DNA from: Stutzerimonas stutzeri
Lineage (GTDB): Bacteria > Pseudomonadota > Gammaproteobacteria > Pseudomonadales > Pseudomonadaceae
DNA: 64,000 nt
Reading direction: 5' to 3'
NCBI RefSeq assembly: GCF_000590475.1
Contig: NZ_CP007441.1
Location: forward strand, 3,602,660-3,666,659
This document shows positions 33,252 to 42,643 of this stretch, one piece after another (the stretch's first letter is position 1; the number at the start of each line of letters is the position of its first letter). Below the pieces are notes generated by a model. That model made no database searches. It was given only the letters and a program-made list of their open reading frames with translations, and was not told the origin of the DNA. The position numbers and the translations under genes were made by a program.

Positions 33252-34439
33252 TCAATCAGCCTGACGACGCAGGAAAGCCGGAATATCAAGATAGTCCAGG
33301 TCTTCCTGTGGATTCATCTTCGCTGCCGTAGCAGCTGCATGGGCCTGATTGCGCATGACGGTTGGGCGATCCAGATCCCGGTAGTTCACCGCCGCCTGGT
33401 CCTGGCGCGGCGCTGGCGCGGCCTGAGGAGCGACGGCCGCGGTCTGTAGCGTATTGTCTACTACCTTGACCGGCTTCTCATGACGCGGACCGAGGCCAGT
33501 CGCGACCACGGTTACGTGCAACTCGTCGAGCATGTCAGGATCGATCACGGCACCGACCTTGACGGTCGCCTCGTCGGATGCAAAGGCTTCGATGATCTCG
33601 CCCACTGCAGCGTACTCACCGAGCGAAAGATCCAGACCAGCGGTGATGTTGACCAGGATGCCACGGGCGCCCTGCAGGTTGACGTCTTCCAGCAGCGGAT
33701 TGCGAATTGCCGCTTCGGTGGCCTCGCGCGCTCGGTTCGGGCCGGTAGCGCAACCGGTGCCCATCATGGCCATACCCATCTCGCCCATGACGGTTTTCAC
33801 GTCAGCGAAGTCGACGTTCATCAGGCCAGGGCGCTGCATGATATCGGAGATGCCGCGTACAGCACCGGTGAGCACGTCGTCTGCTTTGGCGAATGCAGCC
33901 AGCAGGCTCGCATCCTTACCAAGAATGGTCAGCAGCTTTTCGTTGGGGATCGTTATCAGCGAGTCGACGCACTCGGACAGCTGGCGTATGCCTTCGTCGG
34001 CGACCTGCATACGGCGACGGCCTTCGAACGGGAACGGACGGGTCACGACTGCAACGGTGAGAATGCCCATTTCCTTGGCGACCGAAGCGATGACCGGTGC
34101 GGCTCCAGTGCCGGTACCGCCGCCCATGCCGGTGGTGATGAACACCATGTCGGCGCCCTGCAGCACCTCGGCAATGCGCTCGCGGTCATCCATCGCGGCC
34201 TGACGACCGATATCGGGATTGGTACCGGCACCCAGCCCCTTGGTAATCGCGGAGCCCAACTGCAGTACGGTCCGCGCTTCGATTTTCTTCAGCGCCTGGG
34301 CATCGGTGTTGGCGCAGATGAATTCCACGCCTTCAACGCTGTTGCGCACCATGTGATTGACGGCGTTGCCGCCGCCTCCGCCTACGCCAATGACCTTGAT
34401 CACTGCACTTTGCGGGGTATGATCTACGAGTTCGAACAT
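33252..34439 (-). CDS. ftsZ: Cell division protein FtsZ
   Basis: Tubulin-like GTPase that forms the Z-ring. The 395-residue protein has the GTP-binding start VIGVGGGGGNAVNHM, the tubulin signature GGGTGTGAAPVIA, NVDFADVKTVM, and the T7 loop region; the C-terminal conserved peptide LDYLDIPAFLRRQAD binds FtsA and ZipA. All key elements are intact. It starts 47 bases after ftsA on the minus strand; AGGAGAGAGGG lies just before the ATG. Confidence 0.99.
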   Translation of the reverse strand: MFELVDHTPQSAVIKVIGVGGGGGNAVNHMVRNSVEGVEFICANTDAQALKKIEARTVLQLGSAITKGLGAGTNPDIGRQAAMDDRERIAEVLQGADMVFITTGMGGGTGTGAAPVIASVAKEMGILTVAVVTRPFPFEGRRRMQVADEGIRQLSECVDSLITIPNEKLLTILGKDASLLAAFAKADDVLTGAVRGISDIMQRPGLMNVDFADVKTVMGEMGMAMMGTGCATGPNRAREATEAAIRNPLLEDVNLQGARGILVNITAGLDLSLGEYAAVGEIIEAFASDEATVKVGAVIDPDMLDELHVTVVATGLGPRHEKPVKVVDNTLQTAAVAPQAAPAPRQDQAAVNYRDLDRPTVMRNQAHAAATAAKMNPQEDLDYLDIPAFLRRQAD

Positions 34440-34486
34440 TTCCCTCTCTCCTTCCAGCTTTCTAGTTTTAGGTACAGCCGCACTGC

Positions 34487-35734
34487 TCAGAAATTGCCCT
34501 GGATCCAGCTCTTGAGCCGGTCCACGACAGATGTTTTGGGTTCTTCGGCGAAATTGCCGAGACCGGACATGGAGACGCCATCGGTCTGCTTGCGCATGCC
34601 GTATAGCAACAGGCCCACGCCCGTCGAATAGATGGGGTTGCGGACCACATCCGTGAGTCCGTTGATGCTATGCGGTACGCCCAGGCGCACCGGCATGTGA
34701 AAGATTTCCTCGGCCAGCTCGACGGCACCTTCCATCTTCGCTGTGCCGCCGGTGAGAACGATCCCTGCCGGGACCAGATCCTCGTAGCCGCTGCGACGCA
34801 GTTCGGCCTGAATCAGCGTGAAGAGCTCGTCGTAACGCGGCTCCACGACTTCGGCTAGTGCCTGGCGCGAGAGTTCCCGAGGCGGACGATCACCGACGCT
34901 CGGTACCTTGATGGTTTCGCCTGGCCCGGCCAGCTTCGCCAGTGCGCAGGCATACCGGATCTTGATTTCCTCGGCGTACTGAGTCGGCGTACGCAGCGCC
35001 ATGGCGATGTCGTTGGTGACCTGATCACCGGCGATCGGGATGACCGCGGTATGCCGGATCGCGCCTTCGGTGAAGATGCAGATATCGGTCGTGCCGCCGC
35101 CAATATCCACCAGGCAGACGCCCAATTCCTTCTCGTCGTCAGTCAGCACGGCATGTGCCGAAGCCAATTGCTCGAGAATGATGTCATCCACTTCGAGCCC
35201 ACAGCGACGCACGCATTTCTCGATGTTCTGTGCCGCATTGACGGCGCAGGTAACAACATGGACCTTGGCTTCCAAGCGCACGCCCGACATGCCCAGCGGC
35301 TCGCGAACGCCTTCCTGGTTGTCGATCACATAATCCTGCGGCAGGGTGTGCAGCACCCGTTGGTCCGCCGGGATTGCTACAGCTTGCGCGGCATCGAGCA
35401 CGCGTTCGAGGTCCGCACTGCTGACTTCCCGATCACGAATGGCAACGATGCCATGCGAGTTGAGGCTGCGGATATGGTTACCGGCCAGGCCGACAAACGC
35501 GGAGTGGATGCGGCAGCCGGCCATCAGCTGCGCTTCTTCGACGGCGCGCTGAATCGATTGAACGGTCGACTCGATATTGACCACCACGCCTTTTTTCAGC
35601 CCGCGCGATGGATGGGTACCGATTCCAACGATCTCGATTTCGCCGTCCGGTGTCACTTCGCCCACCAACGCCACCACCTTGGAGGTGCCGATATCGAGAC
35701 CGACGATCATCTTGCCGCTTTGCACGCTAGACAT
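34487..35734 (-). CDS. ftsA: Cell division protein FtsA
   Basis: Actin-fold ATPase that anchors FtsZ to the inner membrane. The 415-residue protein starts MSSVQSGKMIVGLDIGTSKVVALVGEV, has the phosphate loops VDIGGGTTDI and GIVLTGGTAKMEG, and ends with the amphipathic membrane-targeting helix DRLKSWIQGNF. I place the start at the ATG 35734, with GAGGA eight bases upstream; an ATG three codons earlier (35743) overlaps that ribosome site. Located 12 bases after ftsQ in the dcw order. Confidence 0.98.
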   Translation of the reverse strand: MSSVQSGKMIVGLDIGTSKVVALVGEVTPDGEIEIVGIGTHPSRGLKKGVVVNIESTVQSIQRAVEEAQLMAGCRIHSAFVGLAGNHIRSLNSHGIVAIRDREVSSADLERVLDAAQAVAIPADQRVLHTLPQDYVIDNQEGVREPLGMSGVRLEAKVHVVTCAVNAAQNIEKCVRRCGLEVDDIILEQLASAHAVLTDDEKELGVCLVDIGGGTTDICIFTEGAIRHTAVIPIAGDQVTNDIAMALRTPTQYAEEIKIRYACALAKLAGPGETIKVPSVGDRPPRELSRQALAEVVEPRYDELFTLIQAELRRSGYEDLVPAGIVLTGGTAKMEGAVELAEEIFHMPVRLGVPHSINGLTDVVRNPIYSTGVGLLLYGMRKQTDGVSMSGLGNFAEEPKTSVVDRLKSWIQGNF

Positions 35735-35746
35735 GTGTTTCATTCC

Positions 35747-36604
35747 TCAATTCTTCGCAACGACGGGTTCATCCGTCGCGGTCGGGCTCGGCTCGCGCCA
35801 CGCGACGGCAAGTCCGTTGGCGTAGCGAAGGTCGATCCGCGCAATTCTGTCGCTCTCCTGCGCCAGCTCTTGCTGGTAGATGGCAGTGAAGCGCCGCATT
35901 TTTTCGATTATCTGGTCTCTTCCCAGCAACAGCTCAACGCCCTGCTTGGTCGTCACGAACCAGCTGCCCCGCGCCCGCAGCTCCAGGCGGGCGATGGAAA
36001 AACCGAGCGGCCGCAGCATCTGGCTGAGCATCTGATACTGCTGCATGACCCGCTGCTGGGCCCGCTTCGGACCATGCAATTGCGGCAAGTGTTCATACTG
36101 AGTCAGGTCATTGGGCGCAAAGGCCTGACCGTTGTTGTTCAACAATGACTCATCGCCCCAGCGAGCCACCGGCAGTTGCTCGTCAAGACGCACCATGACC
36201 TCATCCGGCCAGATCCGACGCACCTCGACATGTGCGATCCACGGCATCTGCTCAAGGTCGTGACGCAACGCATCGAGATCAACCTTGAAAAAACTGGCTT
36301 CGACGAACGGCGCCATGCGCGCCTGCACAGCCTGTTGGTCGACGTAGGTCAATTCGCCCCGAACGCTGACCTTGGCTATAGGCCGGTCGGCATACGGCGC
36401 GAGGCGCTGCCCCAGCTCGTAAACCCCGACAACCAGCGCCACCAGCAATACCGGCCACAGGACACGCTTGAACGAACTCAGGCTGGGCCGCGGCAAGCGT
36501 GCCGAAAGCGGCTCACGTTGCACCAAACGGCTCGCGCCCCGCTGCGCCGGCTTGCGTGAAGCACGGCCGGTGGTGGGTTGCGAGTGACGCAGCGTAGCGA
36601 TCAT
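35747..36604 (-). CDS. ftsQ: Cell division protein FtsQ
   Basis: A 285-residue bitopic divisome protein linking early and late division proteins (forms FtsQ-FtsB-FtsL). It has a basic cytoplasmic tail, one membrane helix (VLWPVLLVALVVGVYELG, about 48-65), a periplasmic POTRA domain (IAKVSVRGELTYVDQQAV...) and the FtsQ beta domain (IARLELRARGSWFVTT, IARIDLRYANGLAVAW). Normal length. It sits between ddlB (three bases) and ftsA. Confidence 0.96.
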   Translation of the reverse strand: MIATLRHSQPTTGRASRKPAQRGASRLVQREPLSARLPRPSLSSFKRVLWPVLLVALVVGVYELGQRLAPYADRPIAKVSVRGELTYVDQQAVQARMAPFVEASFFKVDLDALRHDLEQMPWIAHVEVRRIWPDEVMVRLDEQLPVARWGDESLLNNNGQAFAPNDLTQYEHLPQLHGPKRAQQRVMQQYQMLSQMLRPLGFSIARLELRARGSWFVTTKQGVELLLGRDQIIEKMRRFTAIYQQELAQESDRIARIDLRYANGLAVAWREPSPTATDEPVVAKN

Positions 36605-36607
36605 GGC

Positions 36608-37552
36608 TTAGTGTCCTACCGTCATGCTGGCATCGAGAATGGCCAGCACCAGCTGCTGGAAATCCAGCCCTGCGGCACGCGCCGCCATCGGCACCAGGCT
36701 GTGATCGGTCATTCCCGGCACCGTGTTCACTTCCAGCAGCCAGAAAGCGCCGGCACTGTCCTGCATGACATCGACACGGGCCCAGCCCTGGATCCCTACG
36801 GCTTCGCAGGCACGCGCGGAGAGATCTCTGAGTTCCTGCTCTTTGACCGCATCCAAACCGCAGGGAATGCGGTACTGGGTATCGTTGGCCACGTACTTGG
36901 CGTCGTAGTCGTAGAAGGTGTGAGGGGTGCCCAGACCAATCGGTGGAAGTACTGCGCCGCGCAGCGTGGCGATGGTGAATTCAGGCCCCTGGATCCATTG
37001 CTCAACCAGTACCTGAGCATCGTAGGCACTCGCTGCGCGCCAGGCGGCGATCAGCTCAGCGATGCCGCCAACCTTCGCCATACCGATGCTGGAGCCTTCA
37101 TGCGCCGGCTTTACGATCAATGGAAAGCCCAGCGTCTCCGCAGCGGCATGGCAATCCGCCTCGCTCGCCAGCACGGCATGTCGCGGGGTCGGCAGGCCGA
37201 GGCTCTGCCAGACCTGCTTGGTGCGCAGCTTGTCCATGGCCAGCGCGGACGCGAGAATGCCGCTGCCGGTATAGGGAATCCCGGCGCATTCGAGCAGGCC
37301 CTGCATGCTGCCGTCTTCGCCGCCGCGCCCGTGCAGCACGATGAACGCACGATCGATATGTTCGCTGCTCAGGCGCGTCAGCAGGTCATCACCGACATCG
37401 ATGCCGAACGCATCGACGCCCGCAGCCTGCAACGCCGCCAGCACCGCAGCGCCGGATTTCAGGGACACCTCGCGCTCGGCACTCTTACCGCCGAGGAGCA
37501 CGGCGACCCGGCCGAAAGCCTGGGGATCACGAGTCGATTGCAGGGCAGTCAT
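36608..37552 (-). CDS. ddlB: D-alanine-D-alanine ligase
   Basis: A 314-residue ATP-grasp ligase making the D-Ala-D-Ala dipeptide for MurF. Motifs include VAVLLGGKSAEREVSLKSG, HGRGGEDGSMQGLLE, FPLIVKPAHEGSSIGMAKV, and the metal-binding WARVDVMQD...LLEVNTVPGMTDHSL. ATG 37552 overlaps the murC stop (ATGA), the usual dcw coupling, and yields the family-like N-terminus; an upstream extension lies inside murC. Confidence 0.97.
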   Translation of the reverse strand: MTALQSTRDPQAFGRVAVLLGGKSAEREVSLKSGAAVLAALQAAGVDAFGIDVGDDLLTRLSSEHIDRAFIVLHGRGGEDGSMQGLLECAGIPYTGSGILASALAMDKLRTKQVWQSLGLPTPRHAVLASEADCHAAAETLGFPLIVKPAHEGSSIGMAKVGGIAELIAAWRAASAYDAQVLVEQWIQGPEFTIATLRGAVLPPIGLGTPHTFYDYDAKYVANDTQYRIPCGLDAVKEQELRDLSARACEAVGIQGWARVDVMQDSAGAFWLLEVNTVPGMTDHSLVPMAARAAGLDFQQLVLAILDASMTVGH

Positions 37553-39009
37553 TCGCTTTTCCTCGTGGCGCTTGCATCGCCAGCAAACAGGGGGCTCTTG
37601 ATGAGTTGCGGAGCCAGTCCACCGATGTCGCCGGCACCTTGGCAAAGCAGGATGTCGCCGGGGCGCAGCAGCGGCTTGACCAACGGGGCGAGCTCGATGC
37701 CTCGCTCGATATAGATCGGGTCGAGTTGCCCACGCTGACGGATACTGTGCGCCAGATGACGGCTGTCAGCGCCTGGAATGGGCTCTTCTCCGGCTGGATA
37801 CACTTCCATCAGCAGCAGCACATTGGCATCGTTCAACACCTGTACGAAATCGTCGTACAGATCACGGGTTCGGCTGAAACGATGGGGTTGATAGACCATG
37901 ACCAGCCGACGCTCGGGCCAACCGCCCCGAACCGCCTGGATCACGGCGGCCACTTCACGCGGGTGATGGCCATAGTCGTCGACCAGCATCACGCTGCCAC
38001 CGTCCACAGGCAGCTCTCCATAAACCTGGAAGCGCCGACCGACACCACCAAACTGCGACAACCCCTGAACGATGGCGTCGTCGTCGATCCCCTCGTCCGT
38101 AGCGATGGCGATAGTGGCCAAGGCATTGAGCACGTTGTGGTTGCCTGGCATGTTTACCGAGACATCGAGCGCCTCGAAACCATCGCGCAGCACGGTGAAG
38201 TAGGTGCGCATCCCTTCTTGGCGGATGTTGATAGCCCGTACGTCGGCATCTTCACGGGTGCCGTACGTGGTGATGGGTCGACCCACCTGGGGAACGATCT
38301 CACGCACTACCGGATCATCCACGCAAAGCACTGCCAGCCCGTAGAACGGTAGGTTGTGCAGAAATTCGACGAAGGTCCGCTTCAGTTTGCCGAAGTCGCC
38401 ACCATAGGTGCTCATGTGGTCGGCATCGATGTTGGTCACTACCGCGACCATCGGCTGCAGATGCAGGAAACTGGCGTCGCTCTCGTCGGCTTCGGCTATC
38501 AGGTAGCGGCTGGTGCCCAACTGGGCATTGGTGCCCGCTGCGGTCAGACGGCCACCGATAACGAAGGTTGGATCCAGCCCGCCGGCGGCGAACACCGAAG
38601 CCAGCAGGCTGGTGGTCGTGGTCTTGCCGTGGGTGCCGGCGACAGCGATGCCGTGACGATACCGCATCAATTCAGCGAGCATCTCGGCGCGGGGCACTAC
38701 CGGGATCCGCTGTCCGAGGGCGAACGCCACTTCGGGATTGGCAGCATTTACCGCACTGGACACCACCAGCACATCAGCCCCGGCTACGTTGCCAGCCTGA
38801 TGGCCGATAAAGATCTGCGCGCCGAAATTCTGCAGGCGCTCGGTGCTCGCGGAAGCTTTCAGATCAGAGCCGGAGACATCGTACCCAAGGTTAAGCAACA
38901 CTTCGGCGATACCGCACATGCCGACGCCACCAACCCCGACGAAATGAATTCGGCGAATGCGGCGCATGCGGCGCACTTCGGCCTTGACCGCTGCGGGGGA
39001 TTTAGCCAT
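37549..39009 (-). CDS. murC: UDP-N-acetylmuramate-L-alanine ligase
   Basis: Mur ligase adding L-Ala to UDP-MurNAc. The 486-residue protein has the N-terminal Rossmann IHFVGVGGVGMCGIAEVL, the ATP-loop GTHGKTTTTS, EADESDASFLHL, the DDYGHHPREV motif and a C-terminal domain with YQPHRFSRT. The ATG at 39009 overlaps the end of murG by eight bases and gives MAKSPAAVKAEVRRM; a longer frame would lie inside murG. Confidence 0.98.
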   Translation of the reverse strand: MAKSPAAVKAEVRRMRRIRRIHFVGVGGVGMCGIAEVLLNLGYDVSGSDLKASASTERLQNFGAQIFIGHQAGNVAGADVLVVSSAVNAANPEVAFALGQRIPVVPRAEMLAELMRYRHGIAVAGTHGKTTTTSLLASVFAAGGLDPTFVIGGRLTAAGTNAQLGTSRYLIAEADESDASFLHLQPMVAVVTNIDADHMSTYGGDFGKLKRTFVEFLHNLPFYGLAVLCVDDPVVREIVPQVGRPITTYGTREDADVRAINIRQEGMRTYFTVLRDGFEALDVSVNMPGNHNVLNALATIAIATDEGIDDDAIVQGLSQFGGVGRRFQVYGELPVDGGSVMLVDDYGHHPREVAAVIQAVRGGWPERRLVMVYQPHRFSRTRDLYDDFVQVLNDANVLLLMEVYPAGEEPIPGADSRHLAHSIRQRGQLDPIYIERGIELAPLVKPLLRPGDILLCQGAGDIGGLAPQLIKSPLFAGDASATRKSE

Positions 39010-40072
39010 GCGCCACCTCCAGGCAGATATCGACGACGGTGCGGGTGGCATCCGGTCGAGCCAGGCGACGTGCCGTGGTTCCCATGGCTTTGAGTTTTTC
39101 CGGCTGCATCATTACCTCGGTCAGCTGCGCGGCCAACACGGCAGCATCGGTTTTTGCTTGGGGCAGAAGAACGGCTGCGCCCTCCTTCGCCAGGTACTCG
39201 GCATTGCGGGTCTGGTGATCGTCGATTGCATGCGGCAGCGGCACCAGAAAAGCTGGCAATCCGGCCGCCGCCAGTTCACATACCGTTAGGGCGCCAGCGC
39301 GGCAGATCACCAGATCGGCCCAGGCGTAGGCACGAGCCATGTCTTTGATGAAGGGCGCGACTTCGGCCTCGACGCCCGCCGCGACATAGCGGTCTTGCGT
39401 AATCTCAGCGTGCTGTTTGCCGGCCTGATGGAACACCTCAGGTCGCAGCTCAACCGCCATCTGGCCGAGCGCTTCCGGCAGTAGCTTGTTCAAGGGCTCA
39501 GCACCCAAGCTGCCCCCCAGCACCAACAGCCGAGGCCTACGGCCGAGCAGCGTCTGCCTGGGCGTTTCGAGAAATAGCTCGTGGCGCACCGGATTGCCGG
39601 TCGTACGCCGCTTGGCGCTCTCGCTGAACGTATTCGGGAAAGCCTCGCAGACCCGCTGCGCAAAGGGCACTAGGCTACGGTTGGCGGTTCCAGCGACAGC
39701 GTTCTGCTCATGGATGATCAGCGGCACCCCGGCGAGCTTCGCGGCCAGGCCACCGGGACCGGTCACATAACCGCCGAGCCCCAGCACGCAGACCGGCTTG
39801 ATGTCGCGCATGATGCGCCGTGCCTGACCGAGCGAACGCAGCAGCTGGAACGGCGCCTTTAGCAGCGAAACCAAGCCTTTGCCGCGCAGACCACTCACTT
39901 GAATCAGATGCAACGGCAAACCTGCTGCGGGAACCACTTCGTTTTCGATCCCGCGGGGCGTCCCCAACCAGTGCACGCTGTAACCGCGACTCTGAAACTC
40001 ATGGGCGCAGGCCAATGCAGGAAACACATGTCCACCGGTTCCGCCGGCCATGATCAGCACGTTAGCGCCCAT
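39002..40072 (-). CDS. murG: Lipid II synthase MurG (GlcNAc transferase)
   Basis: A 356-residue GT-B peripheral membrane glycosyltransferase converting lipid I to lipid II. The donor/acceptor motifs GGTGGHVFPALACA, IHEQNAVAGTANR, LVLGGSLGAEPLN and ICRAGALTVCELAAAGLPAFLVPLPHAIDDHQ are all present. It overlaps both neighbours: ftsW ends inside its start (40062-40072) and murC starts before its stop, so translation is coupled. Confidence 0.98.
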   Translation of the reverse strand: MGANVLIMAGGTGGHVFPALACAHEFQSRGYSVHWLGTPRGIENEVVPAAGLPLHLIQVSGLRGKGLVSLLKAPFQLLRSLGQARRIMRDIKPVCVLGLGGYVTGPGGLAAKLAGVPLIIHEQNAVAGTANRSLVPFAQRVCEAFPNTFSESAKRRTTGNPVRHELFLETPRQTLLGRRPRLLVLGGSLGAEPLNKLLPEALGQMAVELRPEVFHQAGKQHAEITQDRYVAAGVEAEVAPFIKDMARAYAWADLVICRAGALTVCELAAAGLPAFLVPLPHAIDDHQTRNAEYLAKEGAAVLLPQAKTDAAVLAAQLTEVMMQPEKLKAMGTTARRLARPDATRTVVDICLEVAHG

Positions 40073-41294
40073 GTGCGGCCTCCTTACCTTTCGGCATAGG
40101 CCCTTCGGCGAAGTCTTCCTCGCTGAACTCGGCGTCCTCGCTGCCTAGTACGGTGCGGCTTTCCCACTCGATGCGCAGCAGCAGCGCCACGCTGGCACAG
40201 GTCACAACCAGCGAGCTACCGCCGTAGCTGAGGAACGGCAGGGTCAAGCCCTTGGTCGGCAACAACCCGATGTTCACACCGACATTGATCAGAAACTGTC
40301 CAAGCCAGAGGAACGCCACGCCCCAGGCGATATAGGCGGCGAAGAATTGCCGTGCTCGCTCGGCCGCCAATCCGATGTACAAAGCGCGCACCCCGACGAA
40401 GGCAAACAGCAGGATCGTCAGCAGCGCGCCGAGCATACCCAGCTCCTCAGCCAGGACAGAAAACACGAAGTCGGTGTGGGCTTCGGGCAGGTAGAACTGC
40501 TTCTGGACGCTGTTGCCGAGACCGACACCCAGCCATTCGCCACGGCCAAATGCGATCAGGGCCTGGGTCAACTGATAGCCGGCGCCGTACTGGTCGGCCC
40601 ATGGATCAGTAAAGGTAATCAACCGCTGCAGGCGGTACTCCTGCGTTTGCACCAGGATAAACACCGCACCGACGGCCAACAGGACCAACAGGCTGAACCG
40701 GATCAAACCGACTCCGCCGAGAAACAGCATCGCCACCGCTGCGCCCATCATTACTACGGTCGCACCAAAGTCTGGCTCGAGCAAAAGCAGCATTGCCATC
40801 GGCAGCAGCACCAGAAACGGCTTAAGGAAGCCCCACATACTCTCGCGCACTTCTTGTTGGCGGCGCACAAGGTAACCGGCGAGGTAAACCACGACGAACA
40901 GTTTGGCCAATTCAGAAGGCTGCACGTTGAAGGCGCCGAAGCCGATCCAGCGCATGGAGCCGTTGACCTCGCGGCCGACGCCCGGGATCAGCACCAGGAC
41001 CAGCAGCGCGAACGCGCCCAACAGCAGAATCCAGTCCAACCGCTGCCATGCCGAGAGTGGCACCATCAATACGGCGCCGGCCGCACCCAGGCCAAGCAGC
41101 AGGTACACAAGATGACGAACCATGTGGTACATCGAATTGCCGGTGTTTACCGCCGCGACTTCGGAAGACGCCGAGGTAATCATGACCAGGCCCAAACCCA
41201 GTAACGCCAAGCAGCCGGCGAGCATCGGAAAATCAAGGTCAAGACCCCGCCGGCCGAATAGCGGCGTTGGTGCGTTGCGCATGAAGGCGAGCAT
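40062..41294 (-). CDS. ftsW: Septal peptidoglycan polymerase FtsW
   Basis: SEDS-family membrane glycosyltransferase working with FtsI at the septum. The 410-residue protein has about ten membrane segments; conserved features include GREVNGSMRWIGFGAFNVQPSELAKLF, LLEPDFGATVVM, the large loop with GVGLGNSVQKQFYLPEAHTDFVFSVLAEELG, and TKGLTLPFLSYGGSSL near the C-terminus. It starts at the last base of the murD stop codon region and overlaps murG by 11 bases. Confidence 0.97.
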   Translation of the reverse strand: MLAFMRNAPTPLFGRRGLDLDFPMLAGCLALLGLGLVMITSASSEVAAVNTGNSMYHMVRHLVYLLLGLGAAGAVLMVPLSAWQRLDWILLLGAFALLVLVLIPGVGREVNGSMRWIGFGAFNVQPSELAKLFVVVYLAGYLVRRQQEVRESMWGFLKPFLVLLPMAMLLLLEPDFGATVVMMGAAVAMLFLGGVGLIRFSLLVLLAVGAVFILVQTQEYRLQRLITFTDPWADQYGAGYQLTQALIAFGRGEWLGVGLGNSVQKQFYLPEAHTDFVFSVLAEELGMLGALLTILLFAFVGVRALYIGLAAERARQFFAAYIAWGVAFLWLGQFLINVGVNIGLLPTKGLTLPFLSYGGSSLVVTCASVALLLRIEWESRTVLGSEDAEFSEEDFAEGPMPKGKEAAHGR

Positions 41295-42637
41295 CAGCTA
41301 AGCGCCCCCACCGCAGCGGCGAACTGGCGTCCGCGATCTTCGAAGTTTTCGAACATGTCCAAGCTGGCGCAGGCAGGCGAAAGCAGCACCGCATCGCCGT
41401 GTTGCGCCAGCTTGGAAGCCAACTGCACGGCTTGCTGAAGGGTCTGGACACGATGAATCGGCGCGGCCCCATCAAGTGCCGCGGCGAGCTGATCGGCATC
41501 GCGTCCCAGCAGAACGACTTCCCGGCAGTGACGCGCGACCGCGCTGTGCAACGCCGAAAAATCGGCGCCCTTACCGTCGCCACCGGCGATCAGGACCAAC
41601 TCACCGTCGATGTCGCTGCCCAGGCCATCAATTGCCGCCAGCGCAGCGCCGACATTGGTCGCCTTGGAGTCGTCGTAATAGCTGACGCCCTTGCGCTCGC
41701 CGACCCACTGGCAGCGATGGGCGAGCCCGGCGAAATTACGCAGGGTGGCAAGCATCGGCTCGAACGGCAGCCCCACCGCGTGTCCCAGCGCCAGGGCTGC
41801 CAGGGCGTTGGATTGATTGTGGGCGCCGCGAATCTTCAGCTGATTAACTGGCATCAACGCGTCGAACTGAAAAGCGAGGTATTTCTCGCCGTTTTCCTCG
41901 AACAACCCGAAGCCCTTGAAGTCGGGCTTGCCTAGACCGAACGACCATGCTGGGACATCATCGGCAATCAGAGGGCGGCTGAGGCGATCGTCGCGGTTGA
42001 TCACAACCTGTCGCGCGCCGCGGAAAATCCGGTGTTTGGCCTGGTGGTAGGCCGGCAATCCGTCATAGCGATCCATGTGATCTTCGCTGACGTTCAGGCA
42101 GGTCGCGACTTCGGCGTTCAAGCGATCGGTCGTTTCCAGCTGAAAGCTCGAAAGTTCGAGTACGTAAAGTTCGACGTCATCGTTGAGCAAATCCAGTGCG
42201 GGCGTGCCCAGATTGCCACCCACGGCCACCTTGCGACCGGCAACTGCTGCCATTTCACCGACAAGGCTGGTCACCGTACTTTTTGCGTTCGAACCAGTGA
42301 TCGCCATTATCGGCGCCTTGGCTTCGCGGGCGAACAACTCGATATCACCGGCCAGCTTCACCCCTTTCGATGCGGCAACCTGAAGCGCCGGTGTGCTGAT
42401 CGGCAACCCGGGACTGACCAATAGCTCGCTGGCCCGGCAGAGAAACTGCGGATCGAGCTCGCCGCAACGAACTTCAATGTTCGGATATTGCGCCTGCAGA
42501 GTGGCCAGCTCCGGCGGGTTCGCGCGCGTATCGGCAACGGCAAACGGTACCCCACGGCTCGCCAAGTAGCGAACCAGGGACATACCGCTCTTGCCGAGAC
42601 CTACGACGATGCGGAACTGATCGGAAGCGATGAGCAC
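41294..42637 (-). CDS. murD: UDP-MurNAc-L-Ala-D-glutamate ligase
   Basis: Mur ligase adding D-Glu. The 447-residue protein has the Rossmann-like N-terminus VVGLGKSGMSLVRYLASRG, ATP loop ITGSNAKSTVTSL, the ELSSFQLE motif, LNVSEDHMDRYDG, YYDDSKATNVGAALAAI and the C-terminal LLSPACASLDMFENFEDRG. Lies six bases after mraY; ftsW starts at its stop. Confidence 0.98.
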   Translation of the reverse strand: MLIASDQFRIVVGLGKSGMSLVRYLASRGVPFAVADTRANPPELATLQAQYPNIEVRCGELDPQFLCRASELLVSPGLPISTPALQVAASKGVKLAGDIELFAREAKAPIMAITGSNAKSTVTSLVGEMAAVAGRKVAVGGNLGTPALDLLNDDVELYVLELSSFQLETTDRLNAEVATCLNVSEDHMDRYDGLPAYHQAKHRIFRGARQVVINRDDRLSRPLIADDVPAWSFGLGKPDFKGFGLFEENGEKYLAFQFDALMPVNQLKIRGAHNQSNALAALALGHAVGLPFEPMLATLRNFAGLAHRCQWVGERKGVSYYDDSKATNVGAALAAIDGLGSDIDGELVLIAGGDGKGADFSALHSAVARHCREVVLLGRDADQLAAALDGAAPIHRVQTLQQAVQLASKLAQHGDAVLLSPACASLDMFENFEDRGRQFAAAVGALS

Positions 42638-42643
42638 TCTTTA

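Noticed and set aside
33480..34631. 383-codon open frame on the plus strand opposite ftsZ
   Set aside because: Antisense shadow of a highly conserved gene in high-GC DNA; His-, Gly- and Asp-rich composition typical of reversed codons, and no recognisable domain.
35051..36148. Long plus-strand frame opposite ftsA and ftsQ
   Set aside because: Same reason: complete overlap with two certain genes on the other strand and no family motif.
36578..37714. 378-codon plus-strand frame opposite ddlB
   Set aside because: Shadow of ddlB/murC; no ribosome binding site or domain.
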